Assembly: GCA_949152475.1 (NCBI GenBank)
Contig: OX424555.1
Span: forward strand, 62,973,977 to 63,037,976
Reading direction: 5' to 3'
From: Terebella lapidaria
Lineage: Eukaryota; Annelida; Polychaeta; Terebellida; Terebellidae
DNA: 64,000 nt
In this document: positions 58,526-64,000 of the stretch, piece after piece
Layout: each line of letters starts with the position of its first letter
Numbering within the stretch: the stretch's first letter is position 1
Notes under the pieces: model-generated
Databases searched by the model: none
Told to the model about the DNA's origin: nothing
The model's input: the letters and a program-made list of their open reading frames with translations, nothing else
Program-made: the position numbers and the translations under genes

Positions 58526-60610
58526 GGTTACCGGACCTATGGTCCGATAACCTATTGGCATGGCGTTGCGTCCGTCGTCTGTCGTCCGTCGTCCACATTT
58601 TTTGTTTACAGGCGAAATTTTTTGAAATTTTGCACAAAAATGCTCAAAAATAATTCAAGAAGGATGTATTTTTTAGTTTTTTTATTTTCGCATTTTTTTT
58701 CAAAATGGCGGCCGTTTTCGACGAAAAATGCCTGATTTTGGACTTTGGCGGCCATTTTCTCTGTTCAGTAATTTTTTTTCTTTTTGATACATAACACTCC
58801 TCATAATGTACTCCTATGATGTGTATAGGTTTTGTTGCGCTTGAATCGCTCGAAGTGGGCCATTTTGGCCCAAACTGGGCCCAAATGGGACTTTCCCTTG
58901 TTAAATTCTCCTATCCTTCATAATGGGACACATTATGCCAAATATCTCACTTAATATTGAGATTAGAGCCTGGGAATCAATTGTGGACATATAGGAAATG
59001 ATATATGCTGAATATTCTCGTGACCTTAAATTTGATGTATGACCTCAATTTCAAGGTCAGAGCACAAAATGGCTTATATCTCGCTTATTATTGACTTTAC
59101 AGCTTAGGAATCAATTGTGGACATATAGGAAATGATATATGCTGAATATTCTGATGACCTTGAATTTGACCTTTGACCTCATTTTCAAGGTCACAGGACA
59201 AAATGGCTAATATCTCGCTTGTTATCGACTTTACAGCTTAGGAATCAATTATGAACATATAGGGAATGATATATGCAGATTATTGTCATGACCTTGAAGT
59301 TGACCTTTGACAACATTTTCAAGATCACAGGACAAAATGGCTAATATCTCACTTTTTATCGATTTTTTAGCTTAGGAATCAATTGTGAACATACAGGAAA
59401 TGATATATGCTGAATATTCTCGTGACCTTGAATTTTACTTCTGACCTCATTTCAAGGTCAAGAGAACAGTATGGCTAATATCTCGCTTCTTATTGACTTT
59501 ACAGCTTAGGAATCAATTGTGAACATATAGGAAATGTTATATTCTGAATATTGTCATGACCTAGAATTTGACCTTTGACCAAAGTTTCAAAGGCACAAGA
59601 CAAAATGACTAATATCTCCCTTATTATCGATTTTACAACTTAGGGATCATTTGTGAACATATAGAAACTGATATATGCTGAATACTGCCATGACCTTGAA
59701 TTCGACCTTTGACCTCATTTTCAAGGTCAAAGGACAAAATGACTAATATCTTGCTCCCCTATTGACTTCATGGCTTGGGAACCAATTGTGGACATATAAA
59801 AAATGATATACACTGAATATTTTCATGACCTTGAATTTGACCTTGAACTTATTTTCAAGGTCAGAGCACAGAATGGCTAATATCTCGCTTATTATCAACT
59901 TTACAGCTTAGGATTCGAAAGTGAACATATAGGGAATGATATATGCTGAATATTTTGGTGTCCTTGAATTTGACCTTTAACCTCATTTTCCAGGTCAGAG
60001 AACAAAATGGCTGATATCTCGCTTATTATCGACTTTACAGCTTAGGAATCAACTACGAACAGGAAATGATATATGCTGAATATTCTCATGACCTTGAACT
60101 AGATTTTTGACCTCATTTTCCAGGTCAGATCACAAATGGCTAATAAATATATCACTTATTATCAACTTTACAGCTGAGGAATCAATTGTGGTCAAAATCC
60201 AAATGATATATGGTGAATATTCTCGTGACCTCGATTTGAACAATGACCATATTTTCAAGTTTCCTTTGACCTGATTTTCAAGGTGACAGGACAAAATGGC
60301 TAATATATCACTTATTGACTTCATAGTGTGAGAACATATAGGGAATGTTATACGCCAAATATTCTGATGACCTTGAATTTGACCTTTGCCTTCATTTTCA
60401 AGGCCACAGGACAAATTGCTAATATCTCTCTGTTTATTGAACTTACAGCGTAGCAATCAACTGTGGACATGATATATGTTTAATATTATACATGCTGAAT
60501 ATTCTCTTGACCTTGAATCTAACCAGTGACATGACTAACGTCTAAAATAATAAACATATACACATGTATTGTCCGGTTGCCTATCTTTGGCCCTTGGCCT
60601 AATTTTTTAA
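58526..60610. repeat. TGACCTTGA-family repeat with a ~134-bp internal satellite
   Basis: Starts with the imperfect palindrome TTACCGGACCTATGGTCCGA and a GTCC-rich run, and ends with TTGGCCCTTGGCCTAAT. Between about 58,915 and 60,540 there are about 12 tandem units of about 134 bp. Each has GGCTAATATCTCGCTTATTA, TTTACAGCTTAGGAATCAAT, GAAATGATATATGCTGAATA and TTGACCTTTGACCTCATTTT followed by CAAGGTCA. Non-coding. Confidence 0.88.
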
Positions 60611-62134
60611 TATTTTTATAAGTTATATATAGTGCTTCAACATACTGAAATTTTATTAAAATTGAGTCATTTTGAAAGTTATTTCTTTCATAAAACTTTA
60701 TAATGGAGTTAAATGGAATTTCTAAATGTGTTTGGTGACCAGGGTCTCCAAAAATGCAAATGCTTTCAGGGGCACCTTGCTTGCGATTTCCTTGCAGACA
60801 TTATGACAACACACGGATAATTAGCCTTGACAATATATTATTGAAGGATTAACACTTTGAGGCGTACCTCCAATGTTTGTTTACATCCGACTTTTTGGCA
60901 CAAGCGATTCGATTAGTCATATGTTGCAGTCATTCAATTCAAACCTAACCATCCCGCAACATTTTTTAGTGACACGCTATCGGTTGTCTGTAAATAGATA
61001 AGTGACAAACACAAATATTTAATTACCATGATGCGGATCCGCTACGAGACAAGGATGGGGCCATACCGGAAACCATACTACCTCTAATGATTCAGTTATC
61101 TCGGCGTATCGACTTATTATCTCGTTCTGGGAGTAAATAAATGACTTAGCCAATTATTGAACGCAGTTGTGTGCACATGAACAATTTCCGCTCTCAAATT
61201 TTTTTTTTAATTTCACTGAAAATACATATTTTTTTCTCCCAAATTACGTGCACTGTGATTCCACAGAATGATGAAATTACAATATCGCATGTCTGTGCGG
61301 AGACATTATTATGTATCAGCTGCTTGTTCTTCTATATTTTTTTCTTCAATAAAGAATAAAATGATGTGAGACGGATTCAATCATATGTTCTCAGTCGACG
61401 AGTAGTATTACGTACATGTAGCGGTACAATGTACTTGAGCACTGAATCTCCCAATATTTGGCCAAAGTAGAGCGCCTTACTCTGCTAATACTACTCAGCT
61501 ACTAAATGTATACCATATTTAATCCGTCTGGCACATTTTTAATCTTCATTGAATTTAGAAGAAATGGTAAGCTGCGCTACATGGGCCCAATGTTCCATAT
61601 AATATATGAATATATATCGCTCTTTCACACCGTATGTTCCCATGATGCTCTGCAATACACCAGAGTGACTGACGCCACTGGTGGATTTCACTGCTTAGTT
61701 TAGTTTGCTCACCATCCTCTATAATCCGGTCGTTATATTCAGCCATGCATTACTGAGTACCGTTTACGATGATATGTCCTGATCTTTACGTTAAGCTCAT
61801 TATTTTCCCCGACACCACTGTCATGATAGTGGGGCAATCTGCGTGAGCAATACTAACAGTAGCTGACTAAAGCGTGTCCTTTCCATTGTGTCCGTGCACC
61901 GAGAGATACTTCTATATATCACCAAAAACTCACTGGACAAGCTGGTGCATGTTTTACTTATAAGGTAGGTGATGTACATACGGTCAATGCTTATACATCT
62001 ACACTATCTCTGAAAGTGTATATCTGAAAGCTACTCCGTATGTTTTTATATCATACACAGTCCTTTGGAAGTCTCGTCTGTCTAGATGTTTCAAGGAACA
62101 GCACGAGTGAATAGCTGTAATGCTAGAGTCGTGG
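60611..62134. other. Intergenic DNA; nothing recognised
   Basis: AT-rich with only short, domain-free ORFs. Confidence 0.4.
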
Positions 62135-64000
62135 TCTAAGTAAAATAAGTAAGTAAGTAAAATTTTATTTAACGTCGATAAAAGGTACAATATAAACATT
62201 AGCCGAAGCTAGTAATCGACATGAAACGATACATGAATGACAACAGGGATGATTGTATACAGATGAGCGGTGAAAAGAAACAGTGGTTCGGTTCTCATAA
62301 TTTGCCTAGTTTGCACAAGTGACAGCTTTGACATCCACATTTTGGATTCCATTTTATCAAATTGCTTTTGAATTCTTTCAATTCCGTATTGTGTTTAATT
62401 TCAGACGGTAGTAGATTCCATAAACACGCTCCTTGATAAGACAAAGTATTTTTGCCATAGTTGATAGTATTAAAATAGGGCAATTTGAGTGATAAGTCAT
62501 TGCGAAGGTCATAGGTACATGTCTTAACGGTATATATATCATGCAAGTACGATGGACATTTTTGGTTGATTATTTTGAAAACATTAACCAGGAGATTTCT
62601 TACCCGGTTAACATACATGGACGGTTGTCCTGCATGCTCTCTAAGAGCTGTGGGACTGGATTTAAAATCATTATATATGTACCGTAACGCCCGAAGTTGA
62701 ATTTTTTCAATTTTGCGTGCGTCGTTTATCGAACAGAAATGGGTAATAGAAGAACAGTATTCAAAATGTGACAATATAAACGAATAAAATAGCACCAGTT
62801 TACTGTCAATACTCAAGGTTTTAGACAGGCGTGCTAGCACATTAATTTTTCTTCCCGCTTTTTGACATATATGAGACATGTGTTCATGGAAGGTAAGCTT
62901 TCTGTCAATATGTAGTCCAAGTAGCTTGACTGCGTCAACATTTTTTACAACAGAATTATCAATTGTAATTTCATTGTTGTGCTTTTCATGATCGAAAATG
63001 ATTAGTTGAAATTTATCAGGGTTGGCCTTGAGATGGTTTGCCTTAAACCAACCCACCATAAAAGTGCCCAGGCCCTGGAGGTTAGTCAGAACCTCCGTCA
63101 GACTTGTGCCTTGACAGCATACTGTTGTATCATCCGCATAATTGTAGACATCACTAGTTTTACTTGTATCTATGATGAGATCATTTATATGTACGTTGAA
63201 AGCAAATGGACCAAAGAGTGATCCTTGAGCCGCCCCCTTGTAAATATATTCCCAGTCACTGCATACATTTCCAAGTTTGACACGTTGTTTCCTTCTCATG
63301 AAATAACTAGCTACGAGGCAACATGCCGTTTTGCTGAGCCCATATGCAGATAATTTAGCGATTAATAGTTGGTGCGGTAAACAATCGAATGCCTTAGATA
63401 GGTCTGTAAGTAATACTCCATAGATTTTTTTATCGTCAAGACTTGCCTTACATTGCTCTGTGAACCTACATAAAACATTCTCACAACCATGGCCTTTCCG
63501 AAAACCTGACAGATATGGCGACATATGATTTTCCATGTACGGACCAAGTTGGTCCAGGAGAATGCTTTCAAATATTTTGGAGATGCTAGGGAGAATGCTA
63601 ATAGGTCGATAATTTTGTTTAGATGTGCTATCACCCTTCTTATGCACTGGAGTGACTTCAGCATATTTAAGGGAGTTGGGAAAGACAGAGTTTAAAATAC
63701 ACATATTTATAGTGTAACAAATAGGACCACTTATGGCCTCTGCACCCATTTTCAGTAATCGAGGCGGTATAGCATCATAACCTGTAGACTTTCGGGGGTT
63801 TAGATTTTTGAACTTCTCGTATACTATGTCTTCACTTATTTGTTTGAAATTGAAGCTCTGGGTGGGGTTCATGCTGGGTAGATTTTGTATGCTAGATATA
63901 CTGCTATGTGTTACATACTTCTCATTCATTATGTCTACGTCAGTGATGGTACAACCTGTTATTCTGTCATCATCACCAATATGTTTAGCTACATCAATGA
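62135..64000 (-). mobile_element. LINE (non-LTR retrotransposon), 3' part, 5' end outside window
   Basis: The RT ORF is followed by about 150 bp of 3' UTR. It ends on the minus strand with AAATAAAATTTTACTTACTT and further TTAC units, a microsatellite-type tail typical of several LINE clades. The RT looks of the broad Jockey/CR1 type; clade not resolved. Confidence 0.85.
62295..64000 (-). CDS. LINE reverse transcriptase, C-terminal part (5' partial)
   Basis: Open from the right edge to the stop at 62295; the first internal Met is at 63929, but the frame continues upstream (AKHIGDDDRITGCTITDVDI). RT motifs: VTPVHKKGD...NYRPISILPS, LLTDLSKAFDCLPHQLL (motif A), AAQGSLFGP (motif B) and YNYADDTTV (motif C, catalytic YADD). 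A thumb and a C-terminal segment follow, ending KCGCQSCHLCK, a short Cys cluster. In most relatives an AP-type endonuclease would lie upstream, outside this window. Motif B reads QGSLFGP rather than the usual QGSxLGP. There is no internal stop over about 570 codons, so this part looks young. Confidence 0.92.
   Translation of the reverse strand, partial: IDVAKHIGDDDRITGCTITDVDIMNEKYVTHSSISSIQNLPSMNPTQSFNFKQISEDIVYEKFKNLNPRKSTGYDAIPPRLLKMGAEAISGPICYTINMCILNSVFPNSLKYAEVTPVHKKGDSTSKQNYRPISILPSISKIFESILLDQLGPYMENHMSPYLSGFRKGHGCENVLCRFTEQCKASLDDKKIYGVLLTDLSKAFDCLPHQLLIAKLSAYGLSKTACCLVASYFMRRKQRVKLGNVCSDWEYIYKGAAQGSLFGPFAFNVHINDLIIDTSKTSDVYNYADDTTVCCQGTSLTEVLTNLQGLGTFMVGWFKANHLKANPDKFQLIIFDHEKHNNEITIDNSVVKNVDAVKLLGLHIDRKLTFHEHMSHICQKAGRKINVLARLSKTLSIDSKLVLFYSFILSHFEYCSSITHFCSINDARKIEKIQLRALRYIYNDFKSSPTALREHAGQPSMYVNRVRNLLVNVFKIINQKCPSYLHDIYTVKTCTYDLRNDLSLKLPYFNTINYGKNTLSYQGACLWNLLPSEIKHNTELKEFKSNLIKWNPKCGCQSCHLCKLGKL

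Overview
The window is animal nuclear DNA: genes with short exons and GT-AG introns, a selenoprotein gene, and a dense load of non-autonomous repeats. The mixture of DIRS, Penelope-like, LINE and Ty3/Gypsy-related elements, foldback elements and TGACCTTGA-rich dispersed repeats suggests a marine invertebrate (for example a hemichordate, lancelet, echinoderm or lophotrochozoan). The sequence alone does not let me choose between these.

Layout. 1-4298 (+): the last eleven exons of a 13-finger C2H2 zinc-finger gene. About 6.1-10.7 kb: a broken DIRS-type element. 11.2-13.3 kb: TGACCTTGA-type dispersed repeats. 17351-14276 (-): a complete four-exon secreted glutathione peroxidase with an in-frame selenocysteine TGA, a 3' UTR SECIS candidate and a poly(A) signal. 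Its first intron has been swollen by a 44-bp minisatellite that copies the exon 1/intron 1 splice junction. 18.3-20.3 kb: a long foldback element. 20.3-25.9 kb: a Ty3/Gypsy-related fossil with a triplicated 1.15-kb unit. 26.7-29.1 kb: nested inverted-repeat elements and a 469-bp near-perfect palindrome.

29.5-42.5 kb and 43.9-54.2 kb are two diverged copies of one segmental duplication. Each starts with a 27-bp minisatellite and ends with an intronless gene for a multi-pass EamA/DMT-like membrane protein. The second copy of that gene (52694-53830) is intact. The first (36370-42139) is broken by a 4.37-kb Penelope-like retroelement lying on the minus strand.

That retroelement is the most striking object here. 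It has an intact RT plus GIY-YIG ORF2, and an intact ORF1 that combines a NADAR (YbiA/DUF1768) domain with an SGNH-hydrolase-like domain. It is flanked by what reconstructs as a 408-bp target-site duplication. The rest (54.2-64 kb) holds inverted repeats, a triplicated 73-bp E-box/CCAAT unit, a TGACCTTGA satellite of about 134 bp, and the RT end of a LINE running off the right edge.

The cellular genes (zinc finger, glutathione peroxidase, membrane protein) show no sign of acting together. The coherent multi-part system is the retroelement: ORF1 (NADAR + SGNH) and ORF2 (RT + endonuclease) overlap on one strand.
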